A stretch of 64,000 nucleotides of DNA from CAYVFC01 sp964450715 (GTDB lineage Bacteria; Myxococcota_A; Polyangia; Polyangiales; JAFGIB01): contig CAYVFC010000011.1 in the NCBI GenBank assembly GCA_964450715.1, positions 29,020 to 93,019 of the forward strand, given 5' to 3'. A program made the translations under genes and the position numbers. The notes beneath the pieces are model-generated. The model worked only from the letters and a program-made list of their open reading frames with translations. It did not search any database and had not been told where the DNA came from. Each line of letters starts with the position of its first letter. Within the stretch, counting starts at the first letter, position 1. Shown piece after piece: positions 1 to 9,809 of this stretch.

Positions 1-12
1 GAAATCGGTGGT

Positions 13-42
13 GGAGATTTCTCGCTTCGCTTCGAAATGACA
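13..42. repeat. Partial copy of a short palindromic intergenic repeat
   Basis: These 30 bases match, with two visible differences, the right arm of the complete hairpin repeat at 10994-11057. Both read GGAGATTTCTC, then CTTCG, then TTCGAAATGACA. The left arm would lie mostly outside the window, so only part of the element is visible. It sits just downstream of the 71-979 gene, which runs toward it, a typical place for a REP-like or MITE-like repeat. Confidence 0.55.
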
Positions 43-70
43 ATTCTGCGACGGCTTCTGAGCAGTTACG

Positions 71-979
71 TCACTTGTCCCGGACGTGGATCGCGCCCTG
101 GTTGAGCAGCTCGATCAGCGTCTTGAGCACCTCGATGCGCGGCATGCCGCAGATGTCGACCAGCTCCTCGACCGTGGCCTTGCCGTCCACGCGGGAGAGC
201 ACGAAGCCCGCACGGTGGTCCAGGCCCAACCAGCGCAGATCCGCGTCCTTCAGGGCGTTGACCGGTACGCGGGTGAGAGAGCCGATCTTGTTGACGTAGA
301 GCTGTTCCAGTCGTTCCCGGCACACTTCCGCGCAGCGGCGGGCCCGCTCGTGATCCGGATTGCCACCCAGGAGCAGCTCGGCAATGCGCAGAGCGCCGGA
401 AAAGTCGTCGACCGAGTACAGCTCCTCCATCTCCTCCACCAGATCCGTGCAGATGCCTGAGACGGTCGGCGGATCGCCCTCCCGGTCCCGGTCGACCAGG
501 TCCAGCGCCTCGCCCAGGTTGGGCTCGGTGATATCATTCGAGATCGGGGTCGGCAGCTGCCGCGACACCCTCGCGGGCGACGGGCTGTAAGTCTTGTCGT
601 TCAGGATCCGGTCCAGTGAGCTGCGGTCGACCGGCGGCATCGTGCTGCGGCGCACGAGCCTGTCCACGGTCCAGGCATCGTGGGACGCGCCCTCGCCGAA
701 GAGCAGCTCGGCCGCCGTTCCCGGGGAATAGGGGACGGTCAGCCGGGTCGCGACCGGGGGCTTGGTGGTATCGCGCTCCTCGCTCGGTTTTTCCCCGGTG
801 AACAGCGGCCTGGCGCTCGAGGGTAGCGGGCTCTCCAGCAGGGTCTTCGGCTTTCTGGAAGGCGACCATACCCCCCGGGGTTTCTCCGCGGGTTTCTCCT
901 CCTTGTCGGCGGCTGCAATGCTGGACCAGCCGTCCGCGGCCTCCCGCCTTTTCTTCCCTTCCGTTTTCTTCGAGCCCAT
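71..979 (-). CDS. Hypothetical protein with C-terminal winged-helix-like domain
   Basis: This 302-residue protein is the last gene of a three-gene run on the minus strand, 33 bases after the Hsp70 gene. The first 160 or so residues are basic, proline-rich and look disordered. A helical, TPR-like stretch follows around residues 180-220 (ELYSVDDFSGALRIAELLLG). Residues 250-302 contain AGFVLSRVDGKATVEELVDI and continue as a short helical domain. The same pattern opens the J-domain protein at 2865-4589 and occurs in the 20439-21533 protein. No catalytic motif is visible and no function can be assigned; association with the adjacent chaperone pair is inference from context. Confidence 0.8.
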   Translation of the reverse strand: MGSKKTEGKKRREAADGWSSIAAADKEEKPAEKPRGVWSPSRKPKTLLESPLPSSARPLFTGEKPSEERDTTKPPVATRLTVPYSPGTAAELLFGEGASHDAWTVDRLVRRSTMPPVDRSSLDRILNDKTYSPSPARVSRQLPTPISNDITEPNLGEALDLVDRDREGDPPTVSGICTDLVEEMEELYSVDDFSGALRIAELLLGGNPDHERARRCAEVCRERLEQLYVNKIGSLTRVPVNALKDADLRWLGLDHRAGFVLSRVDGKATVEELVDICGMPRIEVLKTLIELLNQGAIHVRDK

Positions 980-1012
980 GTACCCACAATCCGGAGCGCC
1001 AGACGGGCCCGC

Positions 1013-2836
1013 CTACTCTATGCGACCGACGACTCCTCTGAACATGCGTTGCGTACGTGCCAGCGCGTCGAGCTCCGCAGACAGACTCTCCATGTCGCCC
1101 TTCTCCAGCAGGCTGTTGGCCTTGGTGACGACGTTGCGGGCTTTCTCTATCGCTTCCTTGCCGAAGTCGCTGCCCGCCACCACCTTTTCTACCTCGGGGA
1201 ACAACTGCTTGATCTGGGCGATGAGCTTCTCGGCTTCCTGGCGCGTGCCCTCCTGTTCCTCGGTTTCGCGCGCGGCCACGCCATATTCCCTGGCATCCTC
1301 GGCCATCTCCTCGATCTCGTCGTCCGTCAGGCCGCTGGACGCCTCCACGGTGATGGACTGCTGCATCCCCGTCTCCAGGTCCTTGGCCGATACGCAGACG
1401 ATGCCGTCGGCGTTGATCTCGAAGGTGACCTCGATCTCCACCTCGCCGGCCTTGGCCCGACGCAGACCGGTCAGCACGAACTCGCCCAGCAGCTCGTTCT
1501 CGTCGGCGCGGTGCGATTCGCCCTGCATGACCAGGATTTTCACCGCGGTCTGGTTGTCCCGCACCGTGGTGAAGATCTTGGAGCGAGAGGTGGGCACGGT
1601 GGTGTTGAGCGGTATAAGCTCCTCAAAGTAACCGCCCACCACCATGATCCCCAGGGTGTGCGGGGTGACGTCGAGCAGGATCATCTCCGCCTGCTCTTGC
1701 ATCAGGGCCTCACCCTGGATGGCCGCGCCCAGCCCCACCACCTCGTCCGGGTGTACCGCCTTGCTCGGTTCGCGCTCGAAAAACTCGGTGACGGTCTGCT
1801 GCACCAGCGGCATGCGGGTCATGCCGCCCACGAAGATCACGTCCTCGACGTCCTGCTTGGTGATGCCGCCCTCTTCCAGCGCCTGCGCGCAGGTCTCTAT
1901 GGTCCGCTCGACCAGGTCGCGGCAGAGCTCTTCCAGCTGCTTGCGGCCGAGCACGCTCTGCAGGTGCAGCGCCTCGTTGCGGGCGTTGGAGATGATGAAG
2001 GGCAGGTTGACCTCGGTTTCGGTCATGGTGGACAGCTCGCACTTGGCCTTCTCGGCCGCGTCCTTGAGCCGCTGCAACGCCATGCGGTCGCCCCGCAGGT
2101 CCACCCCGTGCTCCTTCTTGAAGCTGTCCACCAGCCACTGGATGATGCGCTGGTCGAAATCCTCGCCGCCCAGGAAGGTATCGCCGGCGGTGCTGATCAC
2201 CTTGAAGACGCCGGCGCTGATCTCGAGCACGGAGATGTCGAAAGTACCGCCTCCCAGGTCGTATACGGCGATGGTGCGATCGACGTCCTTTCCGTAACCG
2301 TAGGCGAGCGCCGCGGCTGTCGGCTCGTTGATGATGCGGATGACGTCCAGGCCGGCGATGGCGCCCGCGTCCTTGGTGGCCTGACGCTGCGCGTCATTGA
2401 AGTACGCCGGAACCGTGATCACCGCCTTTTCCACCTCGTGCCCCAGGAAATCCTCGGCGATCATCTTCATCTCCTGCAGGATCATGGCGCCGATCTCGGG
2501 AACGCTGTAGACCTTGTTCCTGAGCTGGATGCGGGCATCGTTGTGCGGACCCTCGACGATCCGGTAAGAGCAGGTGGCGATGGCGTTCTGTACCTGGGGG
2601 CTGCTGAACTTCCTGCCGATCAGCCGTTTGACCGCGTATACGGTGTGCTCGGCGTTGGTGACCGCCTGCCGCTTGGCGATGTGGCCGACCAGCCGCTTGC
2701 CCGCCTCGGTGATGGCGAGCATGGAGGGGGTGGTCTTGTAGCCTCCCCGGTTGGCGATGACGGTGGGCTGGCCGCTCTCCACCACCGCCGCGCACGAGTT
2801 GGTCGTCCCTAGATCAATCCCGATAACGGTTTCCAA
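1013..2836 (-). CDS. Hsp70-family chaperone (DnaK-like)
   Basis: This 607-residue protein has the complete Hsp70 architecture. The ATPase domain begins at VIGIDLGTTNSCAAV (phosphate 1 loop) and contains FNDAQRQATKDAGAIAGL, RIINEPTAAALAYGYG, VYDLGGGTFDISVLE and the VFVGGMTRMP adenosine-site motif. The substrate-binding domain starts near residue 390 (LLDVTPHTLGI), and a shorter helical lid ends in RGVVGRIE. It lacks the acidic EEVD-like tail of housekeeping DnaK. It lies 28 bases after a J-domain gene, so the pair probably works as a dedicated Hsp70/J system. No grpE is nearby, so this may be an accessory paralog rather than the main DnaK; I therefore give no symbol. Confidence 0.95.
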   Translation of the reverse strand: METVIGIDLGTTNSCAAVVESGQPTVIANRGGYKTTPSMLAITEAGKRLVGHIAKRQAVTNAEHTVYAVKRLIGRKFSSPQVQNAIATCSYRIVEGPHNDARIQLRNKVYSVPEIGAMILQEMKMIAEDFLGHEVEKAVITVPAYFNDAQRQATKDAGAIAGLDVIRIINEPTAAALAYGYGKDVDRTIAVYDLGGGTFDISVLEISAGVFKVISTAGDTFLGGEDFDQRIIQWLVDSFKKEHGVDLRGDRMALQRLKDAAEKAKCELSTMTETEVNLPFIISNARNEALHLQSVLGRKQLEELCRDLVERTIETCAQALEEGGITKQDVEDVIFVGGMTRMPLVQQTVTEFFEREPSKAVHPDEVVGLGAAIQGEALMQEQAEMILLDVTPHTLGIMVVGGYFEELIPLNTTVPTSRSKIFTTVRDNQTAVKILVMQGESHRADENELLGEFVLTGLRRAKAGEVEIEVTFEINADGIVCVSAKDLETGMQQSITVEASSGLTDDEIEEMAEDAREYGVAARETEEQEGTRQEAEKLIAQIKQLFPEVEKVVAGSDFGKEAIEKARNVVTKANSLLEKGDMESLSAELDALARTQRMFRGVVGRIE

Positions 2837-2864
2837 CGGGCTCTCCTCGATCGTTGCGTCTGGC

Positions 2865-4589
2865 TTAACGAACCTCTTGTAATAGATTCTTCACCATCTC
2901 GTTCGCAGGGTCCAGCTTCGCGGCCTTTTCCAGCTCCCTTTTTGCGTTCAGCTTCATGTCGGCGGCCATGAAAACCCGCGCGAGTAACAGCAGGTTTTCT
3001 GCCTTGTCCGGCTCCAGCTCCACCGCTTTTTGCGCGTATTTTTGCGCGCGTCGCGGGTCACCCCCGGCCTTGAGCAACGCCTCGGCCGCCCGGCGGGCCG
3101 GGTCGGGAGCGTCTGGCCGACCCTCGCACACCTTGCACCAGGATGCGGCCGCCGCTTCCCATTTACTGGCCTTTTCCTCGTAGGCCGCCCGCTTCTCGTA
3201 CTCCAGGGTCAGGGTCTTCGCCAGGGTGCTGTTGATGCGTTCATGGTCCGCTTTCAGCTGCTCGTTGTCGGGGTCGATCGACAGGGCCAGACGCAACGAG
3301 TTGGCCGCGGCCAACAAGTCGCCATCCTCTTCAGACTGCCTGGCCTGTCGGATGTACAGATCGAGCTTGTTGGCCCCGCCGCTGGCCTCGGATGCCTCCT
3401 TGAGCGAGCGGAACAGCCCCCGGATGGCGTTGGAGCGCTTCTCTTCTTTCTGCTCGTTCTGGCCCTCGGCCGAGCGCTTGAGCTGGGGGTAGTCGCTCGG
3501 CGGGGGCACGGTGGGGATCGGGGAAGAGCGCGGCGGCGGCGTCCGACCCACCACGGCGTCCAGACGCTTGCGCAGCGCCTTCTGCATCTGGATGCGCCGC
3601 TCGGTGGGCACGCGCGGAGGTTTCAGGCTGCCGGCGGGAAGCTCTTCCGGCTCGTCCGTGGCAGGGGGAGGCACGATGGCCGCGTGTATCTCGCTCACCG
3701 GGGCGTCGGACTCGGTCGGCTCGTCTACCGGGGTCGATTCCATTGTCGGCCGTTCGGAATCCCGCGGCTCCGATCGCCCCTTTTCCGCTTCAAGGGCTGC
3801 GGTCAGGTGTCGCGCGCGTACGGTCGCGGCCAGGTACTCGTCGTATTCCTTGCGCTTCTTGCTTCTGCTCAGCACGTCGTAGGCCTCGGTCAGCCGCTTA
3901 AAGACCGCTTCCATCTTCGGCTTGTAGTGGCCCAGGCGCCTTCCAAAAACCGAGTCCGGATGAAAGGTGCGCGACAGCTCGAAGTAGGCGCTGCGTATCA
4001 GCTGCCGGCTCGCCTTCTGGCTCACGCCGAGAAGCTCGTAGTAGTTCTGCCCCTCCATGCGGCGGTGGGTCTCGTAGATCTTCTTCTTGAGCTCCGGCTC
4101 CAGGTCGATTTCGTCCTCGCTCACCATCGCCTGCTCGCCCGAGCCGCGTCTGGAGCGCGAGCCGGCAGTCGGGCCACCGCCGGGACGGCGGGAGGGTGTG
4201 AAACTCAGGCGGTCGTGCGGGGCGGCGGGCGGTGGCTTGGGGCCGGGGGCATGTCCTTCCCGCCGTCGGGTTGCAGGCCGGCGGTCGCTCTGCTTTCGCT
4301 CCCGCCCGGGCGTATCCCGTACCTGGCTCTCGTACTTCTCGAGTCCGGATGGGGGATAGTGGGTCGGCTCGGACCATCTGACCGCCCCCAGCTCGACCAG
4401 CCGGTCGAGGATGCGGACCAGCTGGTCCATGGAGATGCCCGACATGAAGGAGATGTCCTCTACGCTCAGCGCGCCATCGACGCAGGAGAGGACGAATCCC
4501 TCGGTCGTATCGAGCGGGAGGGAGTAGACGTCCACGTCCGGAACCAGGCTCGGTATCTGTTGCGATTCGGATTCCATCCCCGTAAACAC
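2865..4589 (-). CDS. J-domain co-chaperone with N-terminal winged-helix-like domain and C-terminal TPRs
   Basis: The protein has 574 residues from the GTG at 4589; an ATG 12 bases downstream is an equally plausible start. Residues 27-72 (EGFVLSCVDGALSVEDISFM onward) form the winged-helix-like domain shared with the 71-979 protein. A low-complexity linker follows, then a J-domain at about 182-251 with an intact HPD at 210-212 (TFHPDSV), needed to stimulate Hsp70 ATPase. Residues 400-574 hold TPR-like helices (LAAANSLRLALSIDPDNEQL and similar). The Hsp70 gene follows after 28 bases, supporting a functional pair. It starts 105 bases downstream of argF and may be read through from that operon. 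Confidence 0.9.
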   Translation of the reverse strand: MFTGMESESQQIPSLVPDVDVYSLPLDTTEGFVLSCVDGALSVEDISFMSGISMDQLVRILDRLVELGAVRWSEPTHYPPSGLEKYESQVRDTPGRERKQSDRRPATRRREGHAPGPKPPPAAPHDRLSFTPSRRPGGGPTAGSRSRRGSGEQAMVSEDEIDLEPELKKKIYETHRRMEGQNYYELLGVSQKASRQLIRSAYFELSRTFHPDSVFGRRLGHYKPKMEAVFKRLTEAYDVLSRSKKRKEYDEYLAATVRARHLTAALEAEKGRSEPRDSERPTMESTPVDEPTESDAPVSEIHAAIVPPPATDEPEELPAGSLKPPRVPTERRIQMQKALRKRLDAVVGRTPPPRSSPIPTVPPPSDYPQLKRSAEGQNEQKEEKRSNAIRGLFRSLKEASEASGGANKLDLYIRQARQSEEDGDLLAAANSLRLALSIDPDNEQLKADHERINSTLAKTLTLEYEKRAAYEEKASKWEAAAASWCKVCEGRPDAPDPARRAAEALLKAGGDPRRAQKYAQKAVELEPDKAENLLLLARVFMAADMKLNAKRELEKAAKLDPANEMVKNLLQEVR

Positions 4590-4694
4590 GTATGATAACG
4601 CAGTCCGGACCTCCCCGTCACATGGACTTTACAGTGCCGTAAGCCCCGCCGGCGCCCCGCCGCCACATCTTAACACGTCGCCCCGTTCGGGGCT

Positions 4695-5608
<914 letters not shown>

Positions 5609-5612
<4 letters not shown>

Positions 5613-6835
5613 CGTCCCCCTCCCTTCCCAGGGGCGTCGCATAGCACCGGGCGTACCCGTTCGACCGCCTCGTCGACCTCGGCTGTCGACACGCAAAGCG
5701 GTGGGCTGAAACGCAACACGTTGCCGCCCGCCAGCGAGAGCAGCACGCCCGCTTCCCGGATCCGCTGCACGGTCGCGGCCGGATCGATGTTCTCCGCCAG
5801 CACGACGCCTCGCAGCAGCCCCAGCCCACGCGCGCCGGCCGCGGCCGGTACCGCCTCATCGGCCGCCAGAGCTTCGAGCCGCCGGCCCAGGTGAGCGCCC
5901 GCGCTCTCGGCGTTCTGCACCAGCTTCTCCCGGTCGAAGATACGCAGCACGGCCAGCGCCGCGGCGCAGCCCAGGGCGTTGCCGCCAAAGGTGCTGCCGT
6001 GGCTCCCGGGTTGCAGCGCCGAAGCGACCTTTTCGCTGGCGGCGAGCGCCCCCAGCGGAAAGCCCCCGGCGATGCCCTTGGCCAGCGCGCAGGCGTCGGG
6101 CACTACGCCGCTGTGCTCGCAGGCCAGAAAGCGCCCGGTGCGGCCGAAGCCGGTCTGCACCTCGTCGAACAGCAGCAGCGCCCCGGCCCGGTCGCAGATA
6201 TTCCGCGCCTCGGCCAGATAGCCGTCTCGCGGCACCACGATGCCACCCTCGCCCTGTATTGGCTCCAGTACCACCGCGGCGGTGCGCTGGTTCACCGCCG
6301 CGCGCAGCGCCTCGACGTCGTCGTAGGGTACGTGGCGCACCCCGCCCATCAAGGGGCCCATGCCTTCCTGGTACTTGGGCTCGCCGGTAAGCGTTAGCGA
6401 TCCCATGCTGCGGCCGTGGAAGCTGCCCATGGTGGAGACCAGCTGGTTGCGCTCGGTATCGCCCTTTAAAAAGTGGTAGCGGCGGGCCAGCTTCAGTAGC
6501 CCCTCGTTGGCCTCGGTGCCGCTGTTGCAGAAGAAGAAGCGGTCAAAGGGGGTACGCTGCTCGAGCTCTGCAGCCAGCTCGATGGCGCGCTGGTTGTAGA
6601 AGAGGTTGGATACGTGCATCAAGAGGGCGGCCTGGCCGGTGATGGCCGCCACCAGCTCGGGGTGGCAGTGGCCGACCGATATCACCGCCACGCCGGCGCA
6701 CATGTCGAGGTACTCGCGGCCCTCCACGTCCCTGAGCCTGCACCCCCTACCCTCGGTCAGCACGATGGGAGCCGGCTTGTAGACGCCGATGAAGGTCCGG
6801 TCGGCCGTCGAAACCAGTTGCTGATTGGTGGTCAT
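5609..6835 (-). CDS. argD: Acetylornithine aminotransferase
   Basis: This class III PLP aminotransferase converts N-acetylglutamate semialdehyde to N-acetylornithine; family members often also accept succinyldiaminopimelate precursors. It is 408 residues from the ATG at 6835, which overlaps the argB stop as ATGA. Visible motifs are NSGTEANEGLLKLARR, the PLP-contacting DEVQTGFGRTGR, and the lysine loop ALAKGIAGGFPLGA carrying the Schiff-base Lys. Its stop overlaps argF by four bases. An in-frame extension upstream overlaps argB and is rejected as the start. Translational coupling across argB-argD-argF is likely. Confidence 0.96.
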
Positions 6836-7716
6836 TGCTCTTGGCTCCTCTTCCGTATCTCCGTGCCGATGCCCCGGTCGGTGAAGATCTCCAGCAGCAC
6901 CGCGTGCCGGATGCGTCCGTCGATGATGTGGCACTTGTTGACGCCCGCCTCGATGGCGTCCAGGGCGCACTGCACCTTGGGGATCATACCGCCGCTGATC
7001 ACCCCGTCGTGCAGCAGCTTTTCGCTCTCCTCCGCGCAGAGCGAGTGGATCAGTCGGTCCTGCTGGTCGACCACCCCTTCCCGGTCGGTCATCAGCACCA
7101 GCTTCTCCGCCTTCATGGCTTCGGCGATCTTGCCCGCCGCCGTGTCGGCGTTGATGTTGAGCGTCTTCCCGTCCGGGCCCACGGCCAGAGTGGCGAGCAC
7201 GGGAATGAAGTCCGATTCCACCAGCTTCTGCAGCATCTCGGTGCGCACCTCGGTGATCCGGCCCACCCGTCCGATGTCGACCGTCTGGCCGTCCGCGGTC
7301 TGGACAGGCGGCATCTTCTCGGCCCGCAGAAAGCCGTCGTCCACCCCGCTCAGCCCCAGGGGTCGCCCGCCCTGGCCGCTGATCAGCGAGACGATTTCCT
7401 TGTTGACCCGTCCGCCCAGCACCATCTCGACCACCTCCATGGTCTTCTCGTCGGTGACGCGCAGCCCGTCGACCTTGCGGCTCTCGATCCCCAGCTGCCG
7501 GAGCGTGCGGTCGATCTGCGGGCCCCCGCCGTGCACGACTACCGGGTGCAATCCCACGTACTTCATCAGCACCACGTCCCGCGCGAAGCTGTTGCGCAGC
7601 TCCGGGTCGATCATGGCGCTGCCGCCGTATTTGATGACAAAGGTCTGGCCGTGGAAGCGCCGCATGTAGGGCAGCGCCTCGTGCAGGACCTCGGCCTTCT
7701 TTATCAGCTCTTGCAT
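6832..7716 (-). CDS. argB: Acetylglutamate kinase
   Basis: It phosphorylates N-acetylglutamate, the second step of arginine synthesis. The 294-residue protein has VIKYGGSAM near the N terminus, VVVHGGGPQID for nucleotide phosphate binding, and NINADTAAGKIAEAMKAEKL with LMTDREGV. A leading helix (MQELIKKAEVLHEALPYMRR) precedes the kinase core; in characterised kinases such an N-terminal helix builds the arginine-inhibited hexamer, so feedback inhibition by arginine is likely (inference). The gene begins 29 bases after hslU and overlaps argD. Confidence 0.97.
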   Translation of the reverse strand: MQELIKKAEVLHEALPYMRRFHGQTFVIKYGGSAMIDPELRNSFARDVVLMKYVGLHPVVVHGGGPQIDRTLRQLGIESRKVDGLRVTDEKTMEVVEMVLGGRVNKEIVSLISGQGGRPLGLSGVDDGFLRAEKMPPVQTADGQTVDIGRVGRITEVRTEMLQKLVESDFIPVLATLAVGPDGKTLNINADTAAGKIAEAMKAEKLVLMTDREGVVDQQDRLIHSLCAEESEKLLHDGVISGGMIPKVQCALDAIEAGVNKCHIIDGRIRHAVLLEIFTDRGIGTEIRKRSQEQ

Positions 7717-7745
7717 GGGACGAACCGCCGCGCGGAAGGGTCGCT

Positions 7746-9146
7746 TCAGAGGACGTACTTGGTCAGATCCTCGTCGGAGAGGATGGGTTCCAGCTTCTCC
7801 CGCACCGCGTCGACGTCGATGACGATCTCGCGCTCGCTACGCTCGGGCGCGGTGAAGGACAGCTCCTCGATCAGCGCTTCCATCACCGTGTGCAGCCGGC
7901 GCGCCCCGATGTTCTCCGCCCGCCGGTTGGCCTCGGCGGCATAGCCGGCGATGGCCTCCACCGCCTCGTCGGTAAATCGGAGATCGATCCCCTCGGTGGC
8001 CATCAGGGCCGCGTACTGCCGGGTCAAGGAGTTCTCCGGCTCGGTGAGGATGCGGATGAAGTCCTCTTTTTCCAGTGAATCGAGCTCCACCCGGATGGGG
8101 AAGCGCCCCTGGATCTCGGGGATGAGATCCGAGACGCTGGAGACGTGAAAGGCGCCGGCGGCGATGAACAGGATATGGTCGGTCTTGACCGGTCCGTACT
8201 TGGTATTCACCGTCGAGCCCTCGACGACGGGCAACAGATCGCGCTGCACGCCCTCGCGGGAGACGTCGGGGCCGACCTGGGAGCTGCGCGGCCCGGCGAT
8301 CTTGTCGATCTCGTCCAGGAAAACGATGCCCCCGTGCTCGACCCGCTCGACCGCCTCCTGCGCCACCCGGTCGGTCTCGATGAGCTTCTGCGCCTCCTCG
8401 TTCTCCAGCATCCTGAGCGCGTCCTTGACCCGGGCTTTCTTCTGCTGGGTCTTGCCCTTGAAACCCGGGATCTGGCTCAGCATGTCCCGTAGCTGTATCT
8501 CCATGTCCTCCAGCCCGTGACCGCCGAACACGGAGACCAGGGGCATTCCCGTATCGGCCACCTCCAGCTCCACCAGCAGGTCGTCGAGCTCTCCCGCTCG
8601 CAGCCGGGTGCGGATATCGGCCACCTCGCCCTCCGCGGGCGGTGTCACCTCTCCCCCGGGGGAGACGAGAAACGGACCCATGGCCTGCGGCTCCGGTGTG
8701 GTCCGGGTCTGCGCCGCCCGCTGTTCCAGTATCAGCCGGATCAGGCGCTGCTCGGCCTGTTCCCGAGCCCGGACCTGGACCTTTTCGACCTGCTCGGTCC
8801 GCACCATCTGTATGGCTATCTCGGTCAAATCGCGGATCATGGAATCCACGTCACGACCGACGTAGCCCACCTCGGTGAACTTGCTGGCCTCCACCTTGAC
8901 GAAGGGCGCCTGGGCGAGACGGGCCAGCCGCCGCGCGATCTCGGTCTTGCCCACGCCGGTGGGCCCTATCATCACGATATTCTTGGGCACGATCTCATCG
9001 CGCAGCTTCTCGTCGACCTGCAGCCGGCGCCAGCGGTTGCGTAGCGCCACGGCCACCGCCCGCTTGGCCTTGCCCTGGCCCACGATGTAGCGGTCCAGCT
9101 CGCCCACGATCTCGCGCGGGGTGAATCCTGCAATCGGCTCGCTCAC
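7746..9146 (-). CDS. hslU: HslU, ATPase subunit of the HslUV protease
   Basis: This AAA+ unfoldase feeds substrates to HslV. From the GTG at 9146 it is 466 residues, slightly longer than the usual 440-450. Walker A GPTGVGKT is at 61-68, the pore loop GYVG at 94-97, Walker B is IVFLDEIDKIAG, and the sensor-2 region near the C terminus reads IGARRLHTVMEALIEEL. The C terminus ends EDLTKYVL, the kind of tail that docks into HslV. The GTG overlaps the hslV stop as GTGA. The intermediate domain contains a low-complexity insert that may account for the extra length. Confidence 0.97.
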   Translation of the reverse strand: MSEPIAGFTPREIVGELDRYIVGQGKAKRAVAVALRNRWRRLQVDEKLRDEIVPKNIVMIGPTGVGKTEIARRLARLAQAPFVKVEASKFTEVGYVGRDVDSMIRDLTEIAIQMVRTEQVEKVQVRAREQAEQRLIRLILEQRAAQTRTTPEPQAMGPFLVSPGGEVTPPAEGEVADIRTRLRAGELDDLLVELEVADTGMPLVSVFGGHGLEDMEIQLRDMLSQIPGFKGKTQQKKARVKDALRMLENEEAQKLIETDRVAQEAVERVEHGGIVFLDEIDKIAGPRSSQVGPDVSREGVQRDLLPVVEGSTVNTKYGPVKTDHILFIAAGAFHVSSVSDLIPEIQGRFPIRVELDSLEKEDFIRILTEPENSLTRQYAALMATEGIDLRFTDEAVEAIAGYAAEANRRAENIGARRLHTVMEALIEELSFTAPERSEREIVIDVDAVREKLEPILSDEDLTKYVL

Positions 9147-9700
9147 TGCCCCAGCTCCTCCACCACGATGGTGTCGTTGGTGTACACGCAGATCTCGGAA
9201 GCGATGCGCATGGACTCGGTGGCGATCTCCTTCGCCCCCATCTGAGTGAACCTGAGCAGCGCCCGGGCGGCGGCCAGGGCAAAGGGGCCGCCGGAGCCGA
9301 TGGCGACCACGCCCTCGTCCGGCTCGATCACGTCCCCGGTCCCGCTCACCAGCAGCATGCTCTGCTCGTCGGCCACGATCAGCATGGCTTCCAGCCTTCT
9401 CAGGTAGCGGTCGGTCCGCCACTGCTTGGCCAGCTCCACCGCGGCGCGGAAGAGGCTGTGCTTGAATTCCTTCAGCTTGGCCTCGAAAAGGTCGAGCAGA
9501 GTGAAGGCATCGGCGCTGGCGCCCGCGAACCCGGCCAGCACCCGGCCCTCGGAGAGCTTTCGCACCTTGCGCGCACCGGTCTTGACCACGGTCTGCCCCA
9601 GCGACACCTGTCCGTCCGAGGCCATGGCGACCTTGCCGTCACGGCGCACGGCGACCACCGTGGTGGCGCGGAAGCGAGGGGAATTTTCGTTATCGTTCAT
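9143..9700 (-). CDS. hslV: HslV, peptidase subunit of the HslUV protease
   Basis: This N-terminal threonine peptidase forms a double hexamer capped by HslU. It has 185 residues from the ATG at 9700. A 12-residue propeptide (MNDNENSPRFRA) precedes TTVVAVRRDGKVAMASDGQ, so Thr13 would be the nucleophile after processing. KVRKLSEGRVLAGFAGASAD and VVAIGSGGPFALAAARAL are standard family segments. An in-frame extension to 9751 would add 17 unconserved residues and is not adopted. It is 109 bases downstream of xerC. Confidence 0.97.
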   Translation of the reverse strand: MNDNENSPRFRATTVVAVRRDGKVAMASDGQVSLGQTVVKTGARKVRKLSEGRVLAGFAGASADAFTLLDLFEAKLKEFKHSLFRAAVELAKQWRTDRYLRRLEAMLIVADEQSMLLVSGTGDVIEPDEGVVAIGSGGPFALAAARALLRFTQMGAKEIATESMRIASEICVYTNDTIVVEELGQ

Positions 9701-9809
9701 GGGTTTTAGGCCTTGTCCGAAGATCGGGAAACTAAACCGACCGTGCGGCATGTCAAGGAAACCCGCGGCGGCCGCTCGGTCGAGCCCCGGCGGCCGCGCG
9801 CGCCGGCTC

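Noticed and set aside
1049..2812. A 587-codon open frame antisense to the Hsp70 gene
   Set aside because: Its translation is His/Leu/Asp-rich without any family pattern, while the other strand encodes a full Hsp70. High GC produces long antisense frames; similar ones oppose 2865-4589, 22930-24237, 26654-29215, 29222-31159, 31227-35591 and 49887-52865.
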